DNA of 9,714 bases from Alloboseaceae bacterium BT-24-1 (lineage in GTDB: Bacteria; Pseudomonadota; Alphaproteobacteria; Rhizobiales; Beijerinckiaceae): assembly GCA_025846845.1 (NCBI GenBank), contig JAOYTL010000040.1, positions 1-9,714 on the forward strand, written 5' to 3'. Below, piece after piece: positions 1 to 6,128 of the stretch. How positions within the stretch are numbered: position 1 is the stretch's first letter; each line of letters opens with the position of its first letter. The position numbers and the translations under genes were made by a program. The notes under the pieces were generated by a model, which did no database searches, was not told the DNA's origin, and saw only the letters and a program-made list of their open reading frames with translations.

Positions 1-42
1 CTCATCCGCGCTGGTTTTAAGCGTATGCTCTGAAATCGTCAT
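1..42 (-). CDS. Possible start of a first IS66-type ORF (partial, runs off the left edge)
   Basis: Fourteen codons are visible, from ATG at 42-40 to the window edge, reading MTISEHTLKTSADE. A GAGGG purine run lies about ten bases upstream, a usable but not ideal ribosome site. The position just inside a GTAAGCG-type terminus fits tnpA (OrfA) of IS66-family elements, a small DNA-binding accessory protein. No helix-turn-helix or other diagnostic residue is visible in so short a piece, so the identity is positional only. It may equally be a chance open frame. Confidence 0.3.
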   Translation of the reverse strand, partial: MTISEHTLKTSADE

Positions 43-116
43 GTGTCGAAGCCCTCAGGCTTCCAACATCGACCGCCAGCTCACCGGCTGAAAGGTGCTC
101 TCAGAGCATCGCTTAC
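18..116. repeat. Inverted repeat pair at the IS66-type terminus
   Basis: TAAGCGTATGCTCTGA at 18-33 is repeated in inverted form at 101-115 (TCAGAGCATCGCTTA), identical apart from one extra T. The right arm ends in the CTTAC expected of an IS66 terminus. The inner arm falls inside the putative first ORF. It could be a subterminal transposase-binding site, or a stem in the leader RNA. Confidence 0.5.
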
Positions 117-403
117 GGACCCCGCGTTTCCGAGTTATCTGGAGCGACGCGGTTGAAGCCCCGATGAAGTGAGAGTACTTCCAGATTCCGGACGATCGCA
201 ATGCTCATGCGGGCCTGGGATGGCATCGATCTTGGCGAGGCGCGCATTGGCGCGGGCCTGCACAGCGCCTGCAGGCACTATGTTAGCAGGCCGTGAAGCG
301 CGATCTGACAGTCCGAAATGCCGATCTCAAAGATGGCTGCTAGCCCAATTGGCCTTGTCCATCAGATCCTCGTTGTGACACGAAGATGGCGATGATGACA
401 GCG
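117..403. other. Region between IS66-type end and histidine kinase gene; no gene recognised
   Basis: Short open frames exist on both strands here, but none has a convincing ribosome site, family motif or coding character. No strong hairpin followed by a T run was seen downstream of the kinase stop at 404-406. The stretch is probably trailing intergenic DNA cut by the IS insertion. Confidence 0.4.
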
Positions 404-1816
404 TCAGCCGCCCGTCTTTTGGAACTCCCTGTCGCGAGCCGGCATGGTCGGCGCCGCAATCGGCGGAAATGTCAGAGCAATCGTGGTGCCGCCGTTAGGT
501 GTGTCGTCGATCGCGGCCAGGCCCTTGTGCAGCGCCATCACTTGCGCGACGATAGCCAGGCCGAGTCCGGTGCCGTTGCCATCCGTCCGGCCCCGCACGA
601 AAGGTTGTAGCACCGCAGATCTGGCTCCTGGCGAGATTCCTGGACCATGGTCAATGACGCGCACCGTCGCAGGCAAGCATGCCTCCACCAAAATCTGCTG
701 ACCTTGCCGGGAATGCTGCACGGCATTATGAATGATGTTGGCGAGCGCGATCCTGACGGCCTGCTCAGATCCATAGGTCTTTATTGCCTCGGCCGGAGCT
801 GAGAATTCGATCTCGACGCCAAAAGCCAATGCAGAGGGAGCGTGTTCGGCGGCAACCCGTTTCGCTGCAGCGACGAGATCGATTTCCGCTTCCTCAGCAG
901 GTCCCGAGGAAAGTCGCGCTAATTGCAGCAGCATTGTTACGGTCGAGGACAGTGACTGCAATTCGGTGACGAGCGCCGTTTTCAATGCTTTATCGCTAAC
1001 GCCCTCCAGCCGTGTCCGGACACGGGCCAACGGCGTGCGCAATTCATGGGCGGCGTTGGAGAGAAAGCGCCGCTGGGCCGACGTCGTTACGTCGATGCGT
1101 TCCAGCGCACGATTGAATGCGCTCACCATCGGGATCAGCTCCGACGGTGCGCCTTTCTCGGGCAACCGCGCACCCTCACGCGTTCCATCGATAAGTTCGG
1201 CCGCGGTCGCAACGCGGCGGACGGGCCGCGCAATTAAGAGTGGTACAATGATGATTGCGGCGATGATCGTGCCGATGAGCACTATGAGAATAGGAATGGT
1301 TATGATTGAACTATCCGTCATTGTGCCAATGAATATTTGCCACCGGTTATAGGCGGCACCGCCAAGCTCGATCAGAACTTCGCCGGCGTCTGTTTGGCTG
1401 ACTATCGCCGACCGGGCGAGCCGCATCGATGAGGTGCTAGCTGCGTATCCAGAAAACGACGTCTGCTTCTGCTCATCCGCTAAGCCCGCCAAAACCCGTG
1501 CAGGCACAGGTCCATATTGAATAAAGCTCCGACCATCGGAAACAACGTACCAGAAGCCCGGAAAATCATGCTTGAATCCTGAAAGCGTTGGCGTCACTTT
1601 GGCCGCATTCGCGCTGTGTTCATCGATGATCAGCTCTCCGTGCGCGCCGCGGCTAGCCGCCGCCTTGATGGCTCCTGCGGCGTCGTAGTGCGCCCAGGTG
1701 CCGTCGTCGCCCATAAGACTGAACTGAAGGGTGAGAACACACAGCAAGATCGCTGAAATCACGATGCTCAACAGCGCCGCTGCGATCAATGTGATCGAGC
1801 CGCGAATGCGCCTCAT
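404..1816 (-). CDS. Membrane sensor histidine kinase of a two-component system
   Basis: 470 aa; it autophosphorylates on histidine in response to an envelope signal and passes the phosphate to the regulator encoded just upstream. Visible order: transmembrane helix about 8-30; periplasmic sensor region about 31-168; second transmembrane helix about 169-196; HAMP linker starting at RPVRR (197-201) and running to about 245; dimerisation/phosphoacceptor helix with HELRTP, H257; ATP-binding domain with N box (N360, H363, N364), G1 box DHGPG (389-393) and G2 box GTGLGL (415-420). All catalytic elements are present, so it should be active. The architecture is that of the QseC/PhoQ-like class. The start ATG overlaps the regulator's stop codon (ATGA, 1813-1816), so translation is probably coupled. 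The roughly 135-residue periplasmic domain is not one I recognise, so the signal is unknown. Confidence 0.93.
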   Translation of the reverse strand: MRRIRGSITLIAAALLSIVISAILLCVLTLQFSLMGDDGTWAHYDAAGAIKAAASRGAHGELIIDEHSANAAKVTPTLSGFKHDFPGFWYVVSDGRSFIQYGPVPARVLAGLADEQKQTSFSGYAASTSSMRLARSAIVSQTDAGEVLIELGGAAYNRWQIFIGTMTDSSIITIPILIVLIGTIIAAIIIVPLLIARPVRRVATAAELIDGTREGARLPEKGAPSELIPMVSAFNRALERIDVTTSAQRRFLSNAAHELRTPLARVRTRLEGVSDKALKTALVTELQSLSSTVTMLLQLARLSSGPAEEAEIDLVAAAKRVAAEHAPSALAFGVEIEFSAPAEAIKTYGSEQAVRIALANIIHNAVQHSRQGQQILVEACLPATVRVIDHGPGISPGARSAVLQPFVRGRTDGNGTGLGLAIVAQVMALHKGLAAIDDTPNGGTTIALTFPPIAAPTMPARDREFQKTGG

Positions 1817-2628
1817 CTCGTGTCGCTCAAGAGATAGCCGAGGCCACGCAGGGGTTTGATCGTCGCTGAGCAGCCGTTCTCGCGCAACCGCTTTCGTAGC
1901 CGCGAGATATGCGCATCAATGGCGTTCGACTGGATTTCGTCGTCAAAGCCGTAGGCGGCCGCCTCCAGCGTCTCTCGCAAGACGACTTGCCCGCACCGTC
2001 GCGCGAGAGCCTCGAGCAACGCGAGCTCGCGCCGAGGGATTATGAGAGGCTCATCGTTCACATAAGCCATTCTTGAGGCCGAGTCGAAGAGCAGATTCGC
2101 AACCCTCACCCTGCCCCTTTGATCAAGCTGAAGTCGACGGACGACCGCCTTGGCCCGGGCGATGAGCTCGATCGGCTCGAACGGCTTGGCCAAATAGTCG
2201 TCAGCTCCGGCGTCGAGCGCCCGCGCAATGTCGTTGGGATCATCAAGCGCGGTCAGGACGAGCACGCCAGGGCGAGGCTGCAGCTGCCTCAGTCGCGCAA
2301 GCATCTCGACGCCGTCGCCATCCGGCAGCCGTCGGTCAATCACAATCAAGTCAAACTGCCGCACCGCAATGGCTGCCATGGCTTCGTCAAGCGTGGCGAC
2401 GAGATCGGCTCCCCCCATGGCGCGCGCGAGCTCTGACTGCAGCCAAGGGCCTAGTTGTCCGTCATCCTCGATGACAAGCAGTCGCAATTCAGTCTCCTCG
2501 GGCAACCTCGGCGCCTCGAAAGATGATACCAACATTGCAACAGGATTACGATTGCCTGGTGATGGCGACCGGTCCGCCTGCTCTGCCTGCCGCCCTCTCG
2601 CGCGCCAAAAGCTCCAAATGTCTATCAT
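1813..2628 (-). CDS. OmpR-family response regulator (receiver plus winged-helix DNA-binding domain)
   Basis: 271 aa from this start; a phosphorylation-controlled transcription factor partnered with the kinase at 404-1816. The receiver domain begins around residue 48 (LRLLVIEDD). It has the acidic pocket E54-D55-D56, phosphoacceptor D98 in VIDRRLPDGDG, T126 and K148. The C-terminal winged helix covers about 174-268, with recognition helix around SNAIDAHISRLRKRL and the wing LRGLGYLL. ATG at 2628 was chosen for its GGAGG seven bases upstream. This leaves a 47-residue N-terminal extension unusual for the family. A TTG at 2487, preceded by GAGGAG with six-base spacing, would give MRLLVIEDD and a family-typical 224 aa; it may be the main or an alternative start. 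The extension's codons look less GC-rich in third positions than the body of the gene. Family and role are secure; the start is not. Confidence 0.92.
   Translation of the reverse strand: MIDIWSFWRARGRQAEQADRSPSPGNRNPVAMLVSSFEAPRLPEETELRLLVIEDDGQLGPWLQSELARAMGGADLVATLDEAMAAIAVRQFDLIVIDRRLPDGDGVEMLARLRQLQPRPGVLVLTALDDPNDIARALDAGADDYLAKPFEPIELIARAKAVVRRLQLDQRGRVRVANLLFDSASRMAYVNDEPLIIPRRELALLEALARRCGQVVLRETLEAAAYGFDDEIQSNAIDAHISRLRKRLRENGCSATIKPLRGLGYLLSDTR
2494..2499 (-). promoter_or_regulatory. Internal ribosome site for the family-typical TTG start of the regulator
   Basis: On the minus strand GAGGAG is followed after six bases by TTG (2487-2485), which begins exactly where OmpR-type receivers normally begin. 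This decides between a 224-aa and a 271-aa product. The two sites are in the same frame. Confidence 0.55.
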
Positions 2629-2754
2629 TGGTGATCCTCCGCGATCGGCGGCAAACAACCTTCGGCTGTCGATAACGGCCATCAAGAACGAGCTGGTTCA
2701 ACGGCAAAAACAGCCGTACCCATTTTTACTAGCCGTCAGAGCATCAATGATAGA
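2621..2754. repeat. 13-bp inverted repeat, one arm over the regulator start codon
   Basis: TCTATCATTGGTG (2621-2633) and CATCAATGATAGA (2742-2754) are inverted copies with 12 of 13 positions matching. In a leftward transcript that starts beyond 2754, the distal arm could pair with the ATG at 2628 and its flank. As DNA it could instead be a pair of operator half-sites. Both readings are inference. Confidence 0.5.
2636..2640 (-). promoter_or_regulatory. Ribosome site for the upstream ATG start of the regulator
   Basis: GGAGG lies seven bases before ATG at 2628-2626 on the minus strand. It is a strong site, and is the reason for calling the longer product. The start codon itself lies within one arm of the inverted repeat at 2621-2633. 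Confidence 0.6.
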
Positions 2755-3522
2755 ATCCCTGGCCTGCAAACGGCCCCTCGTTCATCTGCAACGCGGCTGC
2801 TGCTGATTTGCTCAAGCATCTCTGTTGCAGACGTATTACATCAACTGGAACCTTGAGCGACGACGGCCGATCGCGCCAGAGCACGAATACTTGTCTTTGA
2901 AGCACAGGCAGCTCGGCGGCAGATGGCGGGGCGTCATTCAACCGTAATGCTTTGCCTCGCCAGCTCCTTGCGCAGTGAAAGACATCGCGAGCCGTGAGGT
3001 CGCAGACCCCCGAATGAGTGACGAGGACTCTTCGCAAGGCACAACCGGCCGAACGGATCGCATTGCTGTCGCGCAAGAAGATGACACGCGATCATGGCAA
3101 TCTCTCGGCTGGCCCTGCTTGTCCCCACCCGAAGTTCGCAGATGCGCCCCGCTCAACCGGACGAGCGAGATGCTCCACGCGCGCATGCAGCGCGACATTT
3201 TCCTCTTATCATTTCCGCTAACCTAAGCGCCGACGCAGCAACGGACAGACTATCCTGCGCTGTCATTCCAGATGCCTCGACGGCCGAGGCTGTGACACGC
3301 CTTACCGCCCGCGTTTCGTGCGCAAGGCCCGCCGCCAAAATCTTCTCCAAAGCAAAAGCGCACAGGACACGTCTCTGGCTAGGCTTTGACAACAATCGCT
3401 TGCATGCTGTCGGTTGGCGTGGCCGTTTTTTCGCCGGAAAGCAACCGCGTGCTCACGTCCCAATCTTCAAGTGCGCTCCCATTATTATCATACCGGCGCG
3501 CTTCGGTCCGGGCGGCATTTGG

Positions 3523-3539
3523 CATTACTTTTACATTAC
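3523..3539 (+). promoter_or_regulatory. CATTAC direct repeat with 11-bp period: candidate regulator-binding site
   Basis: CATTAC occurs at 3523-3528 and again at 3534-3539, one DNA turn apart, with a weaker CATTT at 3516-3520. OmpR/PhoB-type regulators typically bind direct repeats with this spacing as head-to-tail dimers. An OmpR-type regulator is encoded about 900 bp away. The site lies about 145 bp upstream of the small secreted protein gene, somewhat far for a simple activator site. Assignment to the neighbouring regulator is inference. Confidence 0.35.
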
Positions 3540-3684
3540 GTCCGCTGAGGGCGTGGCTGAAGCTGCATGACGCTGATCACAGACAACGGCGAAGAGTGGT
3601 GAGAACCGTGTCGTAATGCTACGGCAATGCCCCACACTTAACTTCCAGGGCATCGGCAGTATCGCACTTTGGAAAGGAGCAACC

Positions 3685-4008
3685 ATGAAGAAGCCAATTG
3701 CGATAGCAGTTGCAGCGCTCGTTGCTATGGCCTCGTTGTCGCCGTCGGGCGCCTATGCGCGCAACCGCGGTAGCGCGGTTGCAGCGGGCATCATTGGCGG
3801 CCTCGCCGTCGGCGCCCTCGCTGGCGCCGCCGTGGCCAGGTCACATCGAGCGCCCGTCTATGTCTATGATGAGTATCCGGCGTATCGGTATGGATATTAC
3901 GACGCGCCTTCCTACTATAGATACGGCTATTACTCGGGCTACGGCTCTTATTCCGGCTACGGCTCCGGCTATCAGGATGGCTACAGCGACGCCGCAGGGG
4001 ATTGGTGA
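3685..4008 (+). CDS. Small exported Gly/Tyr-rich protein with glycine-zipper segment
   Basis: 107 aa; function unknown. The ATG follows AAAGGAG with five-base spacing, a strong ribosome site; the same frame is open back to 3616 but without such a site. Residues 1-25 form a signal peptide: KK, a hydrophobic stretch, then a cleavable SGAYA-type end. Residues 33-50 are a small-residue helix with GIIGG...GALAG spacing, resembling glycine-zipper segments of bacterial envelope proteins that associate with or insert into membranes. From about 57 onward the chain is very rich in Tyr, Gly and Ser, with repeated YGYY, SGYGS and GYxDGY units and no cysteines. This low-complexity tail suggests a structural or surface-associated role. 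It stands alone, is followed by a hairpin, and reads away from the two-component operon. The chain looks complete. It may be a target of the adjacent regulator, but only proximity says so. Confidence 0.85.
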   Translation: MKKPIAIAVAALVAMASLSPSGAYARNRGSAVAAGIIGGLAVGALAGAAVARSHRAPVYVYDEYPAYRYGYYDAPSYYRYGYYSGYGSYSGYGSGYQDGYSDAAGDW

Positions 4009-4011
4009 ATG

Positions 4012-4045
4012 TGACGGCGTTGCCACCATATCGGCGGCGCCGTCA
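4012..4045 (+). terminator. Hairpin just downstream of the small secreted protein gene
   Basis: TGACGGCG (4012-4019) and CGCCGTCA (4038-4045) form a perfect eight-base-pair GC-rich stem beginning four bases after the stop codon. The loop is 18 nt, and only a weak TTACAT follows, so it may be a poor intrinsic terminator or an RNA-stabilising 3' structure. Confidence 0.4.
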
Positions 4046-4097
4046 TTACATCCGGGATGGACGGTCGTCGCCCGTTGGCGCGTCGATTGCCTCGCCT

Positions 4098-4424
4098 GAC
4101 GATGATCTGAATCTGCCCCTCTGGAAGAAGGGCCTTCGTTCCATCACGACCCGGGTTTGGGAGCAGACCGAACTCGAAATCCCTGTCCTGGCCGACAGGG
4201 CTATCGGATCTTTCAGACCGCATTGGCCGATGAAAGAGGCTGCGCATGCTCGATCTCAGTCACAACAAGCTTGTACAGCAGCCTGACGCATCGGGCGGCC
4301 TCAGTAGCCTAACTGACTTTCTCATTTGCCCGACCACAAACCAACCGCGCTGCCTCAATCGCTTCGGCAACTTACGAAACTGCGCTACCTTAACCTCAGT
4401 CAGGACGCACCCGAGCCTCCCTGA
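4098..4424 (+). pseudogene. Broken leucine-rich-repeat (LRR) protein gene
   Basis: Three pieces in shifting frames spell successive LRR units. In frame with 4098: DDDLNLPLWKKGLRS, then RVWEQTELEIPVLADRAIG. In frame with 4201: LSDLSDRIGR, an in-frame TGA (4231-4233), KRLRMLDLSHNKL and GGLSSLTDFL. In frame with 4326: LPQSLRQLTKLRYLNLSQ, ending at TGA 4422-4424. The spacing of L..L.L..N.L and LPxxLxxLxxL matches bacterial LRR proteins of about 200-250 aa that begin with a DLD-like motif and an 'LP..VWEQTEL' repeat. At least two frame changes, one nonsense codon and loss of the later repeats mark it as dead. No start codon or ribosome site is evident ahead of the first repeat. LRR domains bind proteins; the original partner is unknown. 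The LRR identification is confident; the closest relatives are recalled, not searched. Confidence 0.75.
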
Positions 4425-4550
4425 GGTGAGCCTATCCCGGTGCTGGACCGGCCTGCTGGCCCCTTGTAGGGGTGTATCGGTCACTGCGGACTGCAACCGG
4501 TGGCCGACCCACGAGCGATTTCATGGGCTTGTTTCCCATCGCGCCGTACG
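4425..4550. other. Spacer between LRR pseudogene and IS5 debris
   Basis: No protein similarity was recognised on either strand. A small stem, CCCCT-TGT-AGGGG at 4460-4472, is present without a T run. This stretch probably includes the breakpoint between LRR-gene and transposon sequence. Confidence 0.35.
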
Positions 4551-4597
4551 GTCGACGCTGTCGTCGGTCGCGGCTTGAACGGCCTTGGCCGCCCGCC
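4551..4597 (-). pseudogene. Inverted fragment of an IS5-family transposase gene
   Basis: Read on the minus strand this stretch encodes RAAKAVQAATDDSVD, the segment that precedes the second catalytic aspartate in IS5-family transposases. It is an inverted copy of 4915-4961 in the neighbouring remnant, matching at 41 of 47 bases. Recognisable homology stops after SVD, where LAFVDQG would be expected. It is either from a second, oppositely inserted IS5 copy or from a rearrangement of the main remnant; the 13% divergence favours a separate but related copy. Confidence 0.7.
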
Positions 4598-4627
4598 TTC
4601 TGTAGTGAAGACGCACGCTCCCTGGTG

Positions 4628-5103
4628 CCTTGGGAGATCGTGTACCAACAGGCGAAGCGCTGGCTCAAGGCTGGCCGCTGCCAGGCCCTGTTCGAGGATT
4701 TGCGGAGCATCCCGCGCCTTGCCGCCGGGCGAACGAGCGGTCAAGCGCAGCCATCATCGATACGCTGCGATTGACGTCGGAAGGCGGGGCGAGAACGGCC
4801 TATGACGGAGCCAAGCGACCGAATGGCTCGAAACCGCATCTGGCCGCCGGCTCGCTCGGCCGTCTGCTGGCGGTGCATGTTACCCCACCAAGGCCGACGA
4901 CTGGGCCGACCTCGGGCGGATGGCCAAGGCCATTCAAGCCGCGACCAACACCAGCGTCGACCTCGCCTTCGTCGATCAGGGCGACACCGACGAGCGGCCC
5001 GCTCGCGGCCGCCGAACACGGCATCACACTCGACCTGGTCACGCTCGCCGAGGCTAAGCGCGGCGTCGTGCCCAGCCGAGGGATCGTCGAGCGCCCCTGC
5101 TGC
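4628..5103 (+). pseudogene. Decayed IS5-family DDE transposase
   Basis: The product once cut and joined DNA to move an IS5-type element. Successive pieces follow the family order. 4628-4740: PWEIVYQQAKRWLKAG and ALFEDLRSIPRLAAGR. 4741-4889: AAIID, ARTAYDGAKRPNGSK, LGRLLAVHVTP. 4890-4997: KADDWADLGRMAKAIQAAT, SVDLAFVDQGDTDERP. About 4999-5103: AAAEHGITLDLVTLAEAKRG and GIVERP. The DDE residues can still be located: D at 4759-4761, D at 4974-4976, E at 5089-5091. Three frame changes break it. The FVLLPRRWVVERSFAW block normally seen near the end is shortened to VVPSRGIVERP, and the N-terminal quarter and C-terminus are missing. It lies convergent to the exporter operon. No terminal inverted repeats were recognised. 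It is dead as a gene, and the family call is firm. Confidence 0.88.
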
Positions 5104-5156
5104 TGCAGCTTTACTTATGAAACGAATGCGACATGTAATCTGTATCAGCGAAAGCA

Positions 5157-5182
5157 GACGTCCTTTCTTGCGCCAGGACGTC
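5157..5182 (-). terminator. Hairpin downstream of the exporter operon
   Basis: GACGTCC (5157-5163) and GGACGTC (5176-5182) make a perfect seven-base-pair stem with a 12-nt loop, 13 bases past the adaptor stop codon at 5196. On the minus strand the following bases are TGCTTTCG, not a clean U run, so termination strength is uncertain. Confidence 0.4.
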
Positions 5183-5195
5183 CATCGCGCACCTT

Positions 5196-6128
5196 TTATG
5201 GATGACCAGCGGCTCGCTTGAAACGGACATAGACACGCTGGCCGATCAGAAACGGCGCATCTTGCGCAAAGGCGATAATGCAATCTGCGACTCGCACGTC
5301 GGCCCGTTCCCCCGGGCTATCGCTTGACCTGCGGGTATCGAGCGTCTCTCCAACGCGCGTCACCTTCCCGACCACGCTGACGCGATCATCCAACTCGGAG
5401 GCAATCTCGGCTTCGAGCCCTGGCTTGACCAGATTGACAAACTGTTCCTGGATCTCGGCACGGACAATTCGAGGTGTATTGGGAATCAGCGTAAAGACCT
5501 CGGTCATCGCCTGCGCCGAGACGACATCGCCAGGCTTGATCGATCGGCGGGCCACGCGCCCATCCATCGGCGCGCGAAAAATCCGCAGCTCCAACTCGTA
5601 TCGCGCCGAGTCCAGTCGACTTTGGGCTGCGACGACCGCACTTTCCGCGACAGCGGTTTCAGCGCTAAGGGTAGCAAGCGATGCTTCACCTTCATCGAGG
5701 ATTTGTGCCGAGACAGCCTGACCCTTGGCCGCCCGCTTCAATCGGTCAACCTGGCGTGCCTGCGCGGCGGTTCTGGCCCTGAGCCCTACGAGTTGCCCCT
5801 TTGCCTGCCCCAACTCCGCCTCTGCCGCGCGTATGGCCATCTCCGGCTGACGCGTGTCAAGGCTGCCTAGAACATCGCCCTTCCTCACCCACTGGCTCTC
5901 AACAACCTGGACCTCGCGGACGACGCCATCGCGCATTGCAAGGATGCGCGACAGTCCTCCGTCGACATCGACGCGACCGCGCGCCGCTGCGATGACGCCC
6001 AAGTTTGCGGGAGCGTCCTGCGTGAGGCTCTCGCTCGGCTGGAGAACGGCCCCCAATCCCAGACCAACCCCAAGACTTAAGACGACAGCGCCAACCTTGG
6101 TTGCAGCGCTTTTTTTGGCGATGATCAT
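5196..6128 (-). CDS. HlyD-family periplasmic adaptor of an ABC exporter (DevB/MacA-like)
   Basis: 310 aa; links the inner-membrane ABC transporter to the outer-membrane channel. An N-terminal helix (about 11-30) anchors or exports it. The first half of the lipoyl domain is at 67-91 (DGVVREVQVVESQWVRKGD). An alpha-helical hairpin rich in Ala, Gln, Glu and Arg covers about 94-182. The second lipoyl half is RAPMDGRVARRSIKPGDVV (185-203), followed by a beta-barrel domain with FTLIP and IRAEIQE-like strands to about 305. The coiled coil is short for the family. It is the last gene of the operon; its ATG overlaps the ATPase stop (ATGA, 6125-6128), with GGGGGA about ten bases upstream. The gene order and DevB-like features point to a MacAB- or DevBCA-type exporter rather than a type I protein secretion adaptor. 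The substrate cannot be told. Confidence 0.9.
   Translation of the reverse strand: MIIAKKSAATKVGAVVLSLGVGLGLGAVLQPSESLTQDAPANLGVIAAARGRVDVDGGLSRILAMRDGVVREVQVVESQWVRKGDVLGSLDTRQPEMAIRAAEAELGQAKGQLVGLRARTAAQARQVDRLKRAAKGQAVSAQILDEGEASLATLSAETAVAESAVVAAQSRLDSARYELELRIFRAPMDGRVARRSIKPGDVVSAQAMTEVFTLIPNTPRIVRAEIQEQFVNLVKPGLEAEIASELDDRVSVVGKVTRVGETLDTRRSSDSPGERADVRVADCIIAFAQDAPFLIGQRVYVRFKRAAGHP

Larger units (their letters stand above)
1..116 (-). mobile_element. Probable left (tnpA-side) end of an IS66-type insertion sequence
   Basis: Read on the minus strand from position 116, the sequence begins GTAAGCG, the terminal motif known for IS66-family elements, and continues ATGCTCTGA. About 74 nt inside this end an ATG (42-40) opens a reading frame that leaves the window, which is the spacing expected for the first IS66 gene. 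The terminus matches the candidate IS end at 9596 at about 13 of the first 17 positions. A near-copy of the terminal 15 bases lies inverted at 18-33. The element body lies outside the window, so the family call rests on the terminus and on the IS66 tnpC fragment at the other edge. Confidence 0.45.
2629..3684. other. About 1 kb without a recognisable gene
   Basis: This region separates the divergently placed regulator operon (minus) and small secreted protein gene (plus), so it must hold their promoters. I could not place convincing -35/-10 pairs. Open frames of up to about 158 codons occur (for example 3094-3570 plus and 2744-3076 minus), but they lack ribosome sites and family motifs and are Arg/Ala/Ser-rich in the way of shadow frames. 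A six-base-pair hairpin at 3274-3290 has no T tract. The only structures noted are the inverted repeat at 2621-2754 and the CATTAC direct repeat at 3523-3539. The rest could be a gene too decayed for me to recognise. Confidence 0.45.

Noticed and set aside
2228..2806. Plus-strand open frame of 192 codons
   Set aside because: Antisense to the response regulator, whose domains and active-site residues are unmistakable; the Ser/Arg-rich translation is a shadow.
2846..2875. GGAAC at 2847 onward as an alphaproteobacterial stress-sigma promoter
   Set aside because: The matching GTT-type -10 element is not present at the required spacing.
3274..3290. GCCTCG-ACGGC-CGAGGC hairpin as a terminator
   Set aside because: No gene ends nearby and no T run follows on either strand.
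3094..3570. Plus-strand open frame of 158 codons in the gene-poor region
   Set aside because: No ribosome site at its ATG, no family motif or signal sequence, and overlapping open frames of similar size on both strands.
4460..4472. CCCCT-TGT-AGGGG stem as a terminator or IS end
   Set aside because: Only five base pairs, no T tract, and no match to the ends of the IS5 remnant that I can recognise.
4741..5283. Minus-strand open frame of 180 codons
   Set aside because: It runs antisense through the clearly recognisable IS5 transposase remnant and into the adaptor gene; its Arg/Trp-rich translation is a shadow.
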